Assembly (NCBI RefSeq): GCF_016924645.1
Contig: NZ_JAFFJV010000001.1
Location: 186,001-250,000 of the forward strand
Source: Rufibacter psychrotolerans
Lineage (GTDB): Bacteria > Bacteroidota > Bacteroidia > Cytophagales > Hymenobacteraceae
DNA length: 64,000 bases
Direction of reading: 5' to 3'
The notes under the pieces are model-generated. The model was not told the origin of the DNA. It did not search any database and worked only from the letters and a program-made list of their open reading frames with translations. Within the stretch, counting starts at the first letter, position 1, and every line of letters begins with the position of its first letter. A program made the translations under genes and the position numbers. Positions 34,530 to 43,815 of this stretch are shown here, piece after piece.

Positions 34530-35546
34530 ATGGAACTACTCGACAGAATTGATTCTACATCGGCCATCCCCAAGTACCTCCAGGTGGTAAATGCAGTGAT
34601 TGAAGACATAGAGGCAGGAATACTGAAACGCGGCGAACGTGTCCCCTCCATCAACGAAACCAGTGAGATGTATTACCTTTCCCGGGATACCATTGAGAAA
34701 GCCTACCGCATTCTGCGCAAGAAAGGGGTCATCAGCTCGGTGAAGGGCAAAGGCTGCTACATCAGCAACAGCTTTTCGGCCAACAAAACCCGGGTGCTGT
34801 TGCTGTTCAACAAGCTAAGCGCCTACAAGAAAGCCATCTACTACTCCATGCTTAAGGTGCTGGGCGAGAACGCGGTGGTAGACCTGCACATCCACCACTA
34901 TGACGGCACCATCTGCGCCAACCTCATCCAGGAGAACCTGGGCAAGTACGACTATTACGTGGTCATGCCGCACATCTCCACCAACGCCGAGGCCTTCACC
35001 CAGGCCCTCAACAAAATACCGGACGACAAGCTCATTCTCCTGGACAAGAACATTGACACTTACAAAGGCAAGTGCGGCGCCGTTTACCAGGACTTTGAGC
35101 GGGACATCAGAAGAGCCCTGCACTCGGGCGAGGACCTGCTGAGCAAGTACAACAAGTTTGTGCTGGTGTACCCCAGGGAGATTTCCTACCCCATTGAGAT
35201 TGTGAAGGGTTTCCGGCAGTTTTGCCGCGAAATGTCCATTGAGCATTCAGTAGTGGGCTGCGTGCACCAGGAGCCGCTGGTGCCCGGAACCGCCTTCCTG
35301 ATCCTGGAAGAATCTGACCTGGCCAACCTGATCACCGAAACCCGGGCCCAGAAACTGGAGCTGGGCAAAGACATCGGCCTGATCTCGTACAACGACACCC
35401 CCTTGAAGAAAATCCTGGATGCCGGCATCACCGTGGTCTCCACAGACCATGAATTGATGGGCGAAACCGCCGGGTATATGATCAAGAAAAAACTGAAGGA
35501 GAAAGTGCATAACCCGTTCACCCTGATCCGGAGAAGTTCCCTGTAG
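34530..35546 (+). CDS. GntR-family transcriptional regulator with a LacI-like effector domain
   Basis: The ATG at 34530 gives 338 aa. The winged helix occupies residues ~8-80 (YLQVVNAVIEDIEAGILKRGERVPSINETSEMYYLSRDTIEKAYRILRKKGVISSVKGKGCYI), the classical GntR head. The remainder resembles a periplasmic-binding-protein/LacI sugar-sensing fold (TRVLLLFNKLSAYKKAIYYSM, YYVVMPHISTNAE, KDIGLISYNDTPLKKILDAGITVVST, then a dimerising tail). Such GntR-LacI hybrids regulate sugar-utilisation genes in Bacteroidota. It is monocistronic, flanked by terminators on both sides, and sits in the middle of the locus. Whether it controls the CAGGATA modules is open: GntR proteins usually bind palindromes, not direct repeats. 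Confidence 0.88.
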   Translation: MELLDRIDSTSAIPKYLQVVNAVIEDIEAGILKRGERVPSINETSEMYYLSRDTIEKAYRILRKKGVISSVKGKGCYISNSFSANKTRVLLLFNKLSAYKKAIYYSMLKVLGENAVVDLHIHHYDGTICANLIQENLGKYDYYVVMPHISTNAEAFTQALNKIPDDKLILLDKNIDTYKGKCGAVYQDFERDIRRALHSGEDLLSKYNKFVLVYPREISYPIEIVKGFRQFCREMSIEHSVVGCVHQEPLVPGTAFLILEESDLANLITETRAQKLELGKDIGLISYNDTPLKKILDAGITVVSTDHELMGETAGYMIKKKLKEKVHNPFTLIRRSSL

Positions 35547-35609
35547 AAAAGGGGAGGGCTCTTTTGAGAGAGCCAGGAGGTTCATCCGTAAGGTTCGTGT
35601 AAGTAGCAA

Positions 35610-35674
35610 CCGCTTGCCTTTCCCGCAAGCGGCATAAAAACAGAAAAAGCGCGCCCTGCGGTGCGCTTTTTTGT
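35610..35674 (+). terminator. Two successive hairpins, the second a rho-independent terminator
   Basis: A first 8-bp hairpin (35610-35617 with 35625-35632) is followed by a 12-bp stem (35644-35655 with 35660-35671, one wobble) with a 4-nt loop and a T run. It ends transcription of the GntR gene. Confidence 0.88.
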
Positions 35675-35743
35675 TGTAAAAAGCCCTGTCGCGTCCCCAG
35701 GCTCCACCAACCTGGTTGCCCCTGGTGCGGTGCTTCGCTTCTA

Positions 35744-35788
35744 CCGGATAGAGCAGGATAGTGGTTGAGCAGCGATCTGTTAGCTTAA
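35744..35788 (+). promoter_or_regulatory. Direct-repeat promoter module
   Basis: CCGGATA at 35744-35750, CAGGATA at 35754-35760, 20 nt, then TAGCTTAA at 35781-35788. It lies 87 nt before the ATG at 35876. Confidence 0.75.
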
Positions 35789-35875
35789 CGGTTTCATAAA
35801 GTCAAACCCCTGCTGCAGCAAGAAGGCTCTGGGTAACTAGCTCCTCTTCCTGCTCAAACCAGTTAACCCCCAAGC

Positions 35876-38800
35876 ATGATGATTGATAAAAGAATAGGTG
35901 CATTTGCGTTGATGATGCTGGTGGCGTGCCAGTCACAGAATGTTCCTTTGGCTACTATCAACACCACCCCACAAGAAACTTTACAGGAACCCCCAGCCCC
36001 TGACAAACTGGACCAGGCGCGGCCGCTGCGGTACAAGCCCGAAGGAACCGACTTCACCATTGTCAACGGCACCAAGCGGTTTAACCGGGCGCTGTACGGG
36101 TCAGGAACGGCGTTCAGGGTAGAGGCCGGGGATTTGCCGGAGTTTCTCCTGTACATGCCCACCAAAGGGGGGAACCTTAAACTAGGCATTGCCACCCCGG
36201 CAGGCACCAAGTGGCTCATTGACGCCGACTACATCAAGGCCATTTACAGCCCGGGTACCATGCGCTACCAGATCAAAGATGCCCTGCTGGGCGAAGGACA
36301 ACTGGACCTGCAGGTGCTGGCCATGGCCGAAGAAGACGGTTTGGTCATGTCGTTGGAAACAAAAGGAGTAAAACCCTTTGAGCTGATCTGGACCTACGGG
36401 GGAGCCAGTGGCCACCGCCCCTCCCGGGACGGGGACATTGGCGCCGATCCTGAGGAAGGCTTCTACCTGCACCCCGAGCACTGCAAGGGCAACGTGTTTG
36501 CGCTGAAGAACAACTCTTTCCTGCTGGGGTTTGAGACCGGCAAGAAGCGGGGAGACACTTCCAAGAGCACGGTGCAAGAAAAAGGGACCCAGATCTACGG
36601 CGTGGTAGCGCCGGGCACTGCACTCAAGCTGGGAGATGCCCACCAGCAAACCTCGCCCACCGTGCTGCTGCAATCCAAGGCAACAGACCTGCCGGTGGTG
36701 GTGGGCCGTCAGGAGTTGGGGGGCAACCAGAAAATCTACTTCGGGCTGCAGAACAACCTTACTGCCAAGGCCAAAACCTACCAGGACCTGCCCAATACCT
36801 TCCTGAAAGCCGATGCGCAACGCCAGAAAGTGGCCAGCCAGGTGAAGATTGTAACGCCCGATCCTTACCTCAACACGCTGGGCGGCGCCCTGAGCATTGC
36901 CGCGGATGCCATCTGGGACGGCAAGAGCTACATGCACGGGGCCATTGCCTGGCGCATGCCGCTCAATGGCTGGCGCGGTGCCTACGTAGCCGATGCCCTG
37001 GGCTGGCATGACCGCGCCCGAACCCATTTCAAGGGCTACTCAGATGCCCAGGTCACCGAGCCCGCCAGCGGTCCGGTAGTGCCTGACTCCTCCCGCAACC
37101 TGGCCCGGCAGAAGGAGCAACTGGGGCTTTCGCTGTATACCAGCGGCTATATCTCCCGCAACCCCGGCACCAAGAAGGTAGCCCACCACTATGACATGAA
37201 CATGGTGTTCATTGACGAGATGCTGCGGCATTTCCTGTGGACCGGCGATAAAACCTACCTGCAGGAAGCCTGGCCCATTCTGGAGCGCCACCTGGCCTGG
37301 GAGAAACGCAACTTTGACCCTGACCAGGACGGCCTCTACGATGCCTACGCCAGCTTCTGGGCCAGTGATGCGGTGCAGTACAGCGGCGGTGGCGTCACGC
37401 ATTCCTCGGCGTACCATTATTTCTCTAACAAAACCGCCGCCCGGTTGGCCACCCTCCTGGGCAAGGACCCCGCTCCCTACCAGCAGGAGGCGGCCAAGAT
37501 CCACCGGGCCCTGACCACTACCATGTGGTTGCCCGAGAAAGGCTGGTTTGCCGAGTTCAAAGATCTTTTGGGCCTCCAGAAACTGCACACCTCGGCCGCT
37601 CTCTGGACCATCTACCATACCCTGGACTCTGAGGTGCCAGACCCTTTCCAGGCCTACCAGATGCTGCGCTACGTAGACACCCAGATTCCGCATATTCCTA
37701 TCAAAAACAGCGACCTGCCGCAGGACGAACTGGTGACCCTGGCCACTAGTAACTGGATGCCTTACACCTGGTCGGTTAACAACGTGGCCATGGCCGAGGT
37801 GGCCCACACGGCCCTGGCCTATTGGCAGGCCGGCCGTACCCAGGAAGCCAACAAACTGATGCGGAGTATCCTAATTGAGAGCATGTACATGGGCTCCAGC
37901 CCCGGCAATTTCCAGCAGCTGTCGCACTATGACCATTACCGGGGCGAACTGTACCGCGACTTTGCCGATGGCATTGGCATGAGCGCCCGGGCCCTGGTGG
38001 AAGGCATGTTCGGGATTGTGCCCGACATGCTGGCGGGCCAGTTGACGGTGCGGCCCGGCCTGCCCGCCGAGTGGCCCCACGCCCGCCTGGAAACCCCCGA
38101 TATCACCTATGCCTACCAGCGCCAGGGCGACCAGGAAACCTACACTATTGCGCCCCGCTTCGGGAAACCGCTCAAGCTCCTCTTTAGGGCAACGGCCTTA
38201 AAGGACCGGGTTGCCTCGGTTACGGTGAACGGGCAGCCGGTCCAGTGGAAAAGCTACGCCGGGGCAGTGGGCAGCCCGCAGATTGAGATCACGCCAGCGG
38301 TAGCAGACCAGTATGAGGTGCGCATTACGTGGGCGGGAGACAAGCCCGCCAAAGCCCGCCATGAGGCCGTAGCGGCCACCGGCGCCCCACTGGTGCTGGA
38401 CCTGGGGCAAGCCCAAGCCGGAGAACTGCGGGATCCGCAGAAAATAGTAGCTGGGTCTGCGGTGAAGGACAGAAAGGTAGAGGTGAACATTGCCGGGAGC
38501 CCGGGCCACCGTACCTTCTTTGTGCAGTCCCGGCAGGGCCAGCTCAGCTGGTGGCAGCCCATTGATGTGGAAGTGCGCGAGCCTTTCAAACTAGTCTCCC
38601 AAAGCCCGGGGCCAAACAACCCCCTGGTGCTGCAAAACAATACCGCCGCGCCGTTCAACGGGGAGGTGACCCTTACGGCCGGGCCTTACACCCAGAAGCT
38701 TAACCTGTCGGTGGAGCCGTTTGGCACCTCCGCTCCCCTCGCCGTTCCGGCGGAGCACCTGCAGCCGGGGACCAACCGGGTACAGGTAAGCGCGGGCAAC

Positions 38801-39592
38801 AAGGTGCTGGCTACGGGAGAGATGATCAACTGGGGCGTGGCGTTTAGGCCCTCTTCTGCCAAAAACCGGCTGGAAACGGTAGACCTGACCTCCCATTTCA
38901 ACGACCGGGTGACCCAGATCTTCCGGAACGAGTACCTGTCGCCGCGGCCCACCTCGGCTACGCTGCAGTTACCCAAGCAGGGCATCGGGAACTGGTGCTA
39001 TCCCTTGGTAACCGCCGAGATTGATGACTCGGGCCTGCGCGCCAAGGCCGCCCAAAGCGGAGTGCTGGCGCTTCCCAACGGTCTATCGTTCAGGACCGCC
39101 GGACCGGGCACGGGCAAGAACATTCTCTTCACCAGCCAGTGGGACAATTACCCCAGCGCCGTCACCGTCCCGCTCACCGGCAGCGCCTCGCACGCCTACC
39201 TGTTAATGGCCGGCTCCACCAACCCCATGCAGTCCAGGTTTGACAACGGCGAAGTGGTGGTAACGTACACCGACGACTCGCAGGAAAAACTGGTGCTTCG
39301 CAACCCCGAGACCTGGTGGCCCATTGAGCAAGATTACTATCTGAACCAGCACTCGTTCCGCGTAGACACGCCCAAACCCATCAGAGTGCACCTGAAAACC
39401 GGCGAGGTGCTCCAGAACTTCAACTACTCAGACATCAAAGGCTTTGCCTATAACAGTTACATTCCGGGCGGGGCGGCCACCGTGCTGGATTTGCCCTTAA
39501 ACCCCAAAAAGACCCTGAAAACGGTAGAGGTGAAGGCCCTGGCCAACGATGTGGTCATCGGGCTGATGGGGCTCACGCTGGTGCGCAGGTAA
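35876..39592 (+). CDS. Large DUF4450-like lipoprotein with a six-hairpin glycosidase-like core
   Basis: A 1238-aa lipoprotein, lipobox MLVAC near residue 18 (the start could also be the adjacent ATG at 35879). The N-terminal ~330 residues are beta-rich (FTIVNGTKRFNRALYGSGTAFRVEAGDLPEFLLYMP), a region I associate with DUF4450. Residues ~335-740 look like an (alpha/alpha)6 toroid: AIAWRMPLNGWRGAYVADALGWHDRA, HHYDMNMVFIDEMLRHFLWTGD, NFDPDQDGLYDAYASFWASD. The last ~500 residues are beta-sandwich modules. Overall this resembles an inverting six-hairpin glycosidase with accessory domains. Function unknown; the locus suggests a side-chain sugar of rhamnogalacturonan. Family naming is from memory of signatures, not a search. 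Confidence 0.65.
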   Translation: MMIDKRIGAFALMMLVACQSQNVPLATINTTPQETLQEPPAPDKLDQARPLRYKPEGTDFTIVNGTKRFNRALYGSGTAFRVEAGDLPEFLLYMPTKGGNLKLGIATPAGTKWLIDADYIKAIYSPGTMRYQIKDALLGEGQLDLQVLAMAEEDGLVMSLETKGVKPFELIWTYGGASGHRPSRDGDIGADPEEGFYLHPEHCKGNVFALKNNSFLLGFETGKKRGDTSKSTVQEKGTQIYGVVAPGTALKLGDAHQQTSPTVLLQSKATDLPVVVGRQELGGNQKIYFGLQNNLTAKAKTYQDLPNTFLKADAQRQKVASQVKIVTPDPYLNTLGGALSIAADAIWDGKSYMHGAIAWRMPLNGWRGAYVADALGWHDRARTHFKGYSDAQVTEPASGPVVPDSSRNLARQKEQLGLSLYTSGYISRNPGTKKVAHHYDMNMVFIDEMLRHFLWTGDKTYLQEAWPILERHLAWEKRNFDPDQDGLYDAYASFWASDAVQYSGGGVTHSSAYHYFSNKTAARLATLLGKDPAPYQQEAAKIHRALTTTMWLPEKGWFAEFKDLLGLQKLHTSAALWTIYHTLDSEVPDPFQAYQMLRYVDTQIPHIPIKNSDLPQDELVTLATSNWMPYTWSVNNVAMAEVAHTALAYWQAGRTQEANKLMRSILIESMYMGSSPGNFQQLSHYDHYRGELYRDFADGIGMSARALVEGMFGIVPDMLAGQLTVRPGLPAEWPHARLETPDITYAYQRQGDQETYTIAPRFGKPLKLLFRATALKDRVASVTVNGQPVQWKSYAGAVGSPQIEITPAVADQYEVRITWAGDKPAKARHEAVAATGAPLVLDLGQAQAGELRDPQKIVAGSAVKDRKVEVNIAGSPGHRTFFVQSRQGQLSWWQPIDVEVREPFKLVSQSPGPNNPLVLQNNTAAPFNGEVTLTAGPYTQKLNLSVEPFGTSAPLAVPAEHLQPGTNRVQVSAGNKVLATGEMINWGVAFRPSSAKNRLETVDLTSHFNDRVTQIFRNEYLSPRPTSATLQLPKQGIGNWCYPLVTAEIDDSGLRAKAAQSGVLALPNGLSFRTAGPGTGKNILFTSQWDNYPSAVTVPLTGSASHAYLLMAGSTNPMQSRFDNGEVVVTYTDDSQEKLVLRNPETWWPIEQDYYLNQHSFRVDTPKPIRVHLKTGEVLQNFNYSDIKGFAYNSYIPGGAATVLDLPLNPKKTLKTVEVKALANDVVIGLMGLTLVRR

Positions 39593-39607
39593 GCGGGCCG
39601 GCACAAG

Positions 39608-39652
39608 CAGGTTACCGCAGGATATGCGATTGGCGAGATCCGGCTAGCTTTA
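39608..39652 (+). promoter_or_regulatory. Direct-repeat promoter module (rhaM and GH106)
   Basis: CAGGTTA at 39608-39614, CAGGATA at 39618-39624, 20 nt, then TAGCTTTA at 39645-39652. It lies 112 nt before the rhaM start. Confidence 0.72.
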
Positions 39653-39764
39653 CCCTACCCCGCAAGAGTGCTGGGGCGCACCTGTTTTCTGGAACCAGTG
39701 CCAAACCGGCCGGGCCAAAACGCCCTTTTATAAGCTTAAAGAAAACCCAACCGAGGAACACCGT

Positions 39765-40076
39765 ATGCCACGATTCGCCTTTACCATGAAGCTGAAGCCC
39801 GGCCAGGCGGCCGAGTACCAAAAGCGGCACGCCGCCCTCTGGCCCGAGGTAAAGCAGCTGCTGCAGGAGGCCGGCATCAGGGAGTACGCCATCTTCCTGG
39901 ACGAGGCCTCCCACACCCTGTTTGCGGTGCAGAAGCAGCAGGGGGCCTCTTCGCAGGACCTGGGCCACTCCCCGATTGTGCAGAAATGGTGGGCCTACAT
40001 GGCCGACATCATGGAGACCAATCCAGACAATTCACCGGTTTCTGTTCCCTTGAAAGAAGTGTTCTACCTGGAATAG
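39765..40076 (+). CDS. rhaM: L-rhamnose mutarotase
   Basis: A 103-aa cytoplasmic protein of the usual RhaM length (about 104). Signatures are FTMKLKPGQAAEYQKRHAALWPEVKQLLQEAGI (with the conserved HxxxWPE), YAIFLDEASHTLFAV and the C-terminal PIVQKWWAYMADIMETN. It interconverts alpha and beta anomers of L-rhamnose and so feeds enzymes specific for one anomer. It is followed 80 nt later by a GH106 alpha-L-rhamnosidase, a direct functional link: the rhamnosidase releases the sugar that RhaM equilibrates. Its presence also keeps L-rhamnose open as substrate of the oxidative pathway at 5084-8350. Confidence 0.95.
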   Translation: MPRFAFTMKLKPGQAAEYQKRHAALWPEVKQLLQEAGIREYAIFLDEASHTLFAVQKQQGASSQDLGHSPIVQKWWAYMADIMETNPDNSPVSVPLKEVFYLE

Positions 40077-40156
40077 CGCGTACTTTGGCCCGTAACGGTG
40101 GGAGCCGTTGGGGGCTAACGTAGTCCAGTCCTTATTTCTATCCAGATTTTTACGAA

Positions 40157-43015
40157 ATGGCCCAAAAACATACTTTCCTTGCGGCACTTGCCTTCTGCGG
40201 TGCCCTTCTGGCAAATTGCCGCCAGCCTCAGGCCTCATCGGCGGGCGCAGACCCTGCCGCCAGGCAGGTCCAGGCAGAGACCGTGTGGCCCCAGGTCACC
40301 AAAGAGAACCGCCCCTGGACCCGCTGGTGGTGGATGGGCAACGCCGTGGATGAAAAGAACCTTGACCGGCTCCTGACCCAGTACGCCAACGCCGGCCTGG
40401 GCGGGGTAGAGATTGCCCCCATTTACGGCGCCAAAGGCCACGAGAGCAAGTACCTGGAGTTTCTATCCCCAGCGTGGATGGGCGCCCTTGATTTCACGGT
40501 GAAAAAAGCCGCAGGCCTGGGCATGGGCGTGGACCTGACGCAAGGCACCGGCTGGCCGTTCGGCGGGCCGCAGGTAACGCCCGCGCACGCCGCCTCCAAA
40601 CTGATGGTGCAAACCTATACCCTCAAAGGCGGCCAAACCCTGCCCGATGTGCTGCAGGTGACAGACCCCAAACAGAAAGACCTGGGCGTGGCCCTGCAGG
40701 CCGTCATGGCCTACAGTGACAAGGGAGAGATCCTGGAAGTAACCGATAAAGTGACCCCCCAGGGAAAACTGAACTGGAAAGCGCCCGCCGGCAACTGGAG
40801 CCTGTACGCTGCCTTCAACGGCCGCACCCGGCAGATGGTGAAACGCGCCGCGCCGGGCGGAGTGGGCTTTACCCTCAACCATTTGTCAAAGGAAGCGACC
40901 CAGGCCTACCTGTTGCCGTTTACTCAGGCGTTCAAGGGCAGCAACCACGGCGTAAGGGCTTTTTACAACGACAGCTACGAGGTGTACGGAGCCGACTGGT
41001 CGGCGGGATTTTTTGAAGAGTTCCAGAACAGGAAAGGCTACGACCTAAAAAAATACCTGTGGGAACTGACCAGCAAGGAGCCAACCGAGCTGGCCACCCG
41101 CCTCAAGTCTGACTACCGCGAAGTCATGAGCGAAATGCTCTATGACAACTTCTACCAACCCTGGAACCAGTGGGCGCACCAGCACGGCAGCCTCACCAAG
41201 AACCAGTCGCACGGCTCGCCCGGAAACCTGCTGGACCTCTACGCCGCCGTGGACATCCCGGAGTGCGAGACCTTCGGCTCCAGTTACTTCCCCATTCCCG
41301 GCCTCCGGCGCGACAGTGCCGACGTGCGCAACGTAGACCCAGACCCCATCATGCTCAAGTTCGCTTCCTCGGCGGCGCACGTAACGGGCAAGAATCTGGT
41401 TTCCAGCGAGACCTTCACCTGGCTGGGCGAGCACTTTAAGACCTCTTTTTCGCAAATGAAGCCCGAAGTGGAGCAGGTCTTCCTCTCGGGCGTGAACCAC
41501 GTTTTCTACCATGGCGTCACCTACTCGCCCGAGGAGGTGGCCTGGCCCGGTTGGTTGTTCTACGCCTCGCTCAACCTTACGCCCGCCAACAGCCTGTGGC
41601 CGCAGTTCAACGGCTTTAACCAGTACATCACGCGGGTGCAGTCGGTGCTGCAGGCCGGCCAGTCCGACAATGAGGTCCTGGTGTACTGGCCCATCCATGA
41701 TGTGTGGAGCAAGCCCAAGGGCATGGAGATGCTCATCAAAGTACATGACATTGACGACTGGCTGCACCCCACGCAGTTCTACAAGCAGTCAAAGCGCCTC
41801 ATGGAGGCCGGCTACTCCCTTGACTTTGTCTCAGACCGAATGCTGCAGGCCGCCAGCGTGCGCGAGGGGGCCATTGTAACCGCCCCGGCGGCTCCCGTAC
41901 ACAAAGTGCTGGTGCTGCCCCAGAGCAAGTACCTGGAGGTGCGTACGTTTGAAAGGGCCCTGCAACTGGCCCGCGAAGGCGCCACCGTGATCCTGGAGCA
42001 ACTGCCTACCCAGGTGCCCGGCCTGCATGATCTGGACGCCAGAAGCAAAAAACTGAAGCAGCTGACCCAATCCCTGGCCTGGACCGATGCCGGCAACGGC
42101 GTAAAACAGGTAAAGACCGGCCAGGGCAGGGTGCTCCTGGCCCAGGACCTGCAGCAAGCGCTTGCGCTGGCCAACCTCCATCGCGAAACCTTAACCGACA
42201 CGGGCCTCAAGTTCACCCGGCGTGCCATTGAGAACGGCAAATACTACTACCTGGTTAACCACACGGCCAAGTCCATTGACACCACCATTCCCCTGAACCT
42301 GGCGGCCCAGACCGTGGTCATGATGGACCCGCAGTCTGGAAAGACCGGCCAGGTGAAAGCCGCCGTCACCGGTGCTAAAACCATGGTGCGGGTGCAGCTG
42401 AACGCCGGCGAGGCCATGATCCTGCGCGCCACCACCGGCCAGGCGCCGGCGCTTTTGGCCTGGCAGTACCTGGAGCAGGCCGGCACGCCCACGCCGGTAA
42501 ACGGCACCTGGAACCTGCGCTTCACCCAGGGCGGCCCCGAGTTGCCCGCCGAGCAAAAAATCACCCAGCTGAAGTCCTGGACCGAGCTGCCCGACAAGAA
42601 AGCAGAGTCTTTCTCGGGCACCGGCGAGTACACCATCACCTTTGACCTGCCCGGCAAGAAAGCAGACGAATATGTGCTGGATCTGGGAAAAGTGAACGAA
42701 ACCGCCAAAGTATGGATCAACGGGCAGGAAGTAGGCACCTTGTTCGGAATACCGTTTCAGGCCAGGGTAGGGCAGTACCTCAAGCCCGGGAAGAACACCC
42801 TTAAAGTGGAGGTGGCCAACCTCATGGCCAACCGCATCCGGCACATGGACCAGAACAAAGTGCAGTGGCGCAATTACCACGAGATCAACTTCGTGAACAT
42901 TGACTACAAACCCTTTGACGCCTCCGGCTGGAAGCCCATGCCCTCGGGATTGGTGGGTCCTGTCACGCTCACGCCCTACACCACTTCTACCGCCACTGCG
43001 CCCAGCGTGTTGTAG
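40157..43015 (+). CDS. GH106 alpha-L-rhamnosidase (lipoprotein)
   Basis: A 952-aa lipoprotein, lipobox LLANC near residue 17. GH106 features are RPWTRWWWMGNAVDEKNLDRLLTQYANAGLGGVEIAPIYG at ~55-95, the GWPFGGP motif at residues 132-138, AFYNDSYEVYGADWS at ~275, and SSETFTWLGEHFKTSFSQMK at ~420. A C-terminal galactose-binding-like beta-sandwich (YVLDLGKVNETAKVWINGQEVGTLFGIPFQ) follows. Enzymes of this family remove terminal L-rhamnose from pectic side chains or rhamnogalacturonan oligomers. Together with rhaM it forms a small rhamnose-release operon. Confidence 0.92.
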   Translation: MAQKHTFLAALAFCGALLANCRQPQASSAGADPAARQVQAETVWPQVTKENRPWTRWWWMGNAVDEKNLDRLLTQYANAGLGGVEIAPIYGAKGHESKYLEFLSPAWMGALDFTVKKAAGLGMGVDLTQGTGWPFGGPQVTPAHAASKLMVQTYTLKGGQTLPDVLQVTDPKQKDLGVALQAVMAYSDKGEILEVTDKVTPQGKLNWKAPAGNWSLYAAFNGRTRQMVKRAAPGGVGFTLNHLSKEATQAYLLPFTQAFKGSNHGVRAFYNDSYEVYGADWSAGFFEEFQNRKGYDLKKYLWELTSKEPTELATRLKSDYREVMSEMLYDNFYQPWNQWAHQHGSLTKNQSHGSPGNLLDLYAAVDIPECETFGSSYFPIPGLRRDSADVRNVDPDPIMLKFASSAAHVTGKNLVSSETFTWLGEHFKTSFSQMKPEVEQVFLSGVNHVFYHGVTYSPEEVAWPGWLFYASLNLTPANSLWPQFNGFNQYITRVQSVLQAGQSDNEVLVYWPIHDVWSKPKGMEMLIKVHDIDDWLHPTQFYKQSKRLMEAGYSLDFVSDRMLQAASVREGAIVTAPAAPVHKVLVLPQSKYLEVRTFERALQLAREGATVILEQLPTQVPGLHDLDARSKKLKQLTQSLAWTDAGNGVKQVKTGQGRVLLAQDLQQALALANLHRETLTDTGLKFTRRAIENGKYYYLVNHTAKSIDTTIPLNLAAQTVVMMDPQSGKTGQVKAAVTGAKTMVRVQLNAGEAMILRATTGQAPALLAWQYLEQAGTPTPVNGTWNLRFTQGGPELPAEQKITQLKSWTELPDKKAESFSGTGEYTITFDLPGKKADEYVLDLGKVNETAKVWINGQEVGTLFGIPFQARVGQYLKPGKNTLKVEVANLMANRIRHMDQNKVQWRNYHEINFVNIDYKPFDASGWKPMPSGLVGPVTLTPYTTSTATAPSVL

Positions 43016-43815
43016 CAGCCGTTTCCCAAGGCTCAGGCATCGCCCGTTACAGTCCATCGCTTTCAGGAGCGGCAGACCGTAACGGGCGGCTTGTCTTTAT
43101 CGCGGGGTGCATTAAGGAGAGCGCCGCCATCCGTTCCCGTATTTTGGTCCACTCGCAGGCCAACCCGTTTCCAGGCCGATTATGCCAAAACAAGGTGAAA
43201 ACAGGAGAAGCAACTCTCTCAGACAACCGTGTCCTTTCCTGAGGCGCCATCGTGGGGCAGACTCTCCCCTTGAGGGGAGAGCAGGAGGGGTGCTCCCGCC
43301 AGGGGAAGGAGCATTGCTGATCTTTCTCCGGCAGACCGGTAGGCCCTTGTGTTACAAACTGAACCAGCAAAGCGTAGACCGGCAGGTGGAAACACTCTTC
43401 TACACTCCCTCAAAGGAAGAATCTGCCTTTTGAACCCTTGCTGGTGAGGCTTCCTTTTTTCCGAATTTTCGGGAAAACAGCCCTGAAACGGAGTCTTTGC
43501 CTTTGCCGGTTAGCCAAGGCCCAGACCAGATTGTTTTTCCTTTTTTCACCTTGCTCTACTTGACGAAGCAAGCGAATTCCCCTCCCACACCGCACCGCAC
43601 CACGCTTCCCTCTGGGTAAATTGAATTCTTCTGAAAAAGCCGTTGAACAATTTAAAAATTGTTTATGAACCTGATTTTCAGCAGAAGTAAAAAGCCAAAA
43701 TGGCAAAGGCAGACAGGATAGAGCAGGATACATGTCCTTTTTACGATTATTAGCTTTAACTCATCCTCCATCAACGGAATTCAATTAAGCGGAATCGTAT
43801 CTAAAGGATGAAAGC
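43016..43815 (+). other. 800-bp spacer before the third SusC/SusD pair
   Basis: No credible gene. It contains a short palindrome near 43261-43281 (CTCCCCTTGAGGGGAG) whose surroundings look like a dispersed intergenic repeat, half copies of the 36-bp palindrome near 43160-43190 and 43471-43490, and the promoter module at 43714-43758. Confidence 0.55.
43714..43758 (+). promoter_or_regulatory. Direct-repeat promoter module (third SusC/SusD)
   Basis: CAGGATA at 43714-43720 and 43724-43730, both perfect, 20 nt, then TAGCTTTA at 43751-43758. The ATG at 43816 follows after 57 nt. Confidence 0.78.

Noticed and set aside
43182..43433. 83-codon open frame in the spacer before the third SusC
   Set aside because: Its middle (PLEGRAGGVLPPGEG) is the translation of a dispersed palindromic intergenic sequence, and there is no ribosome-binding context or family match.
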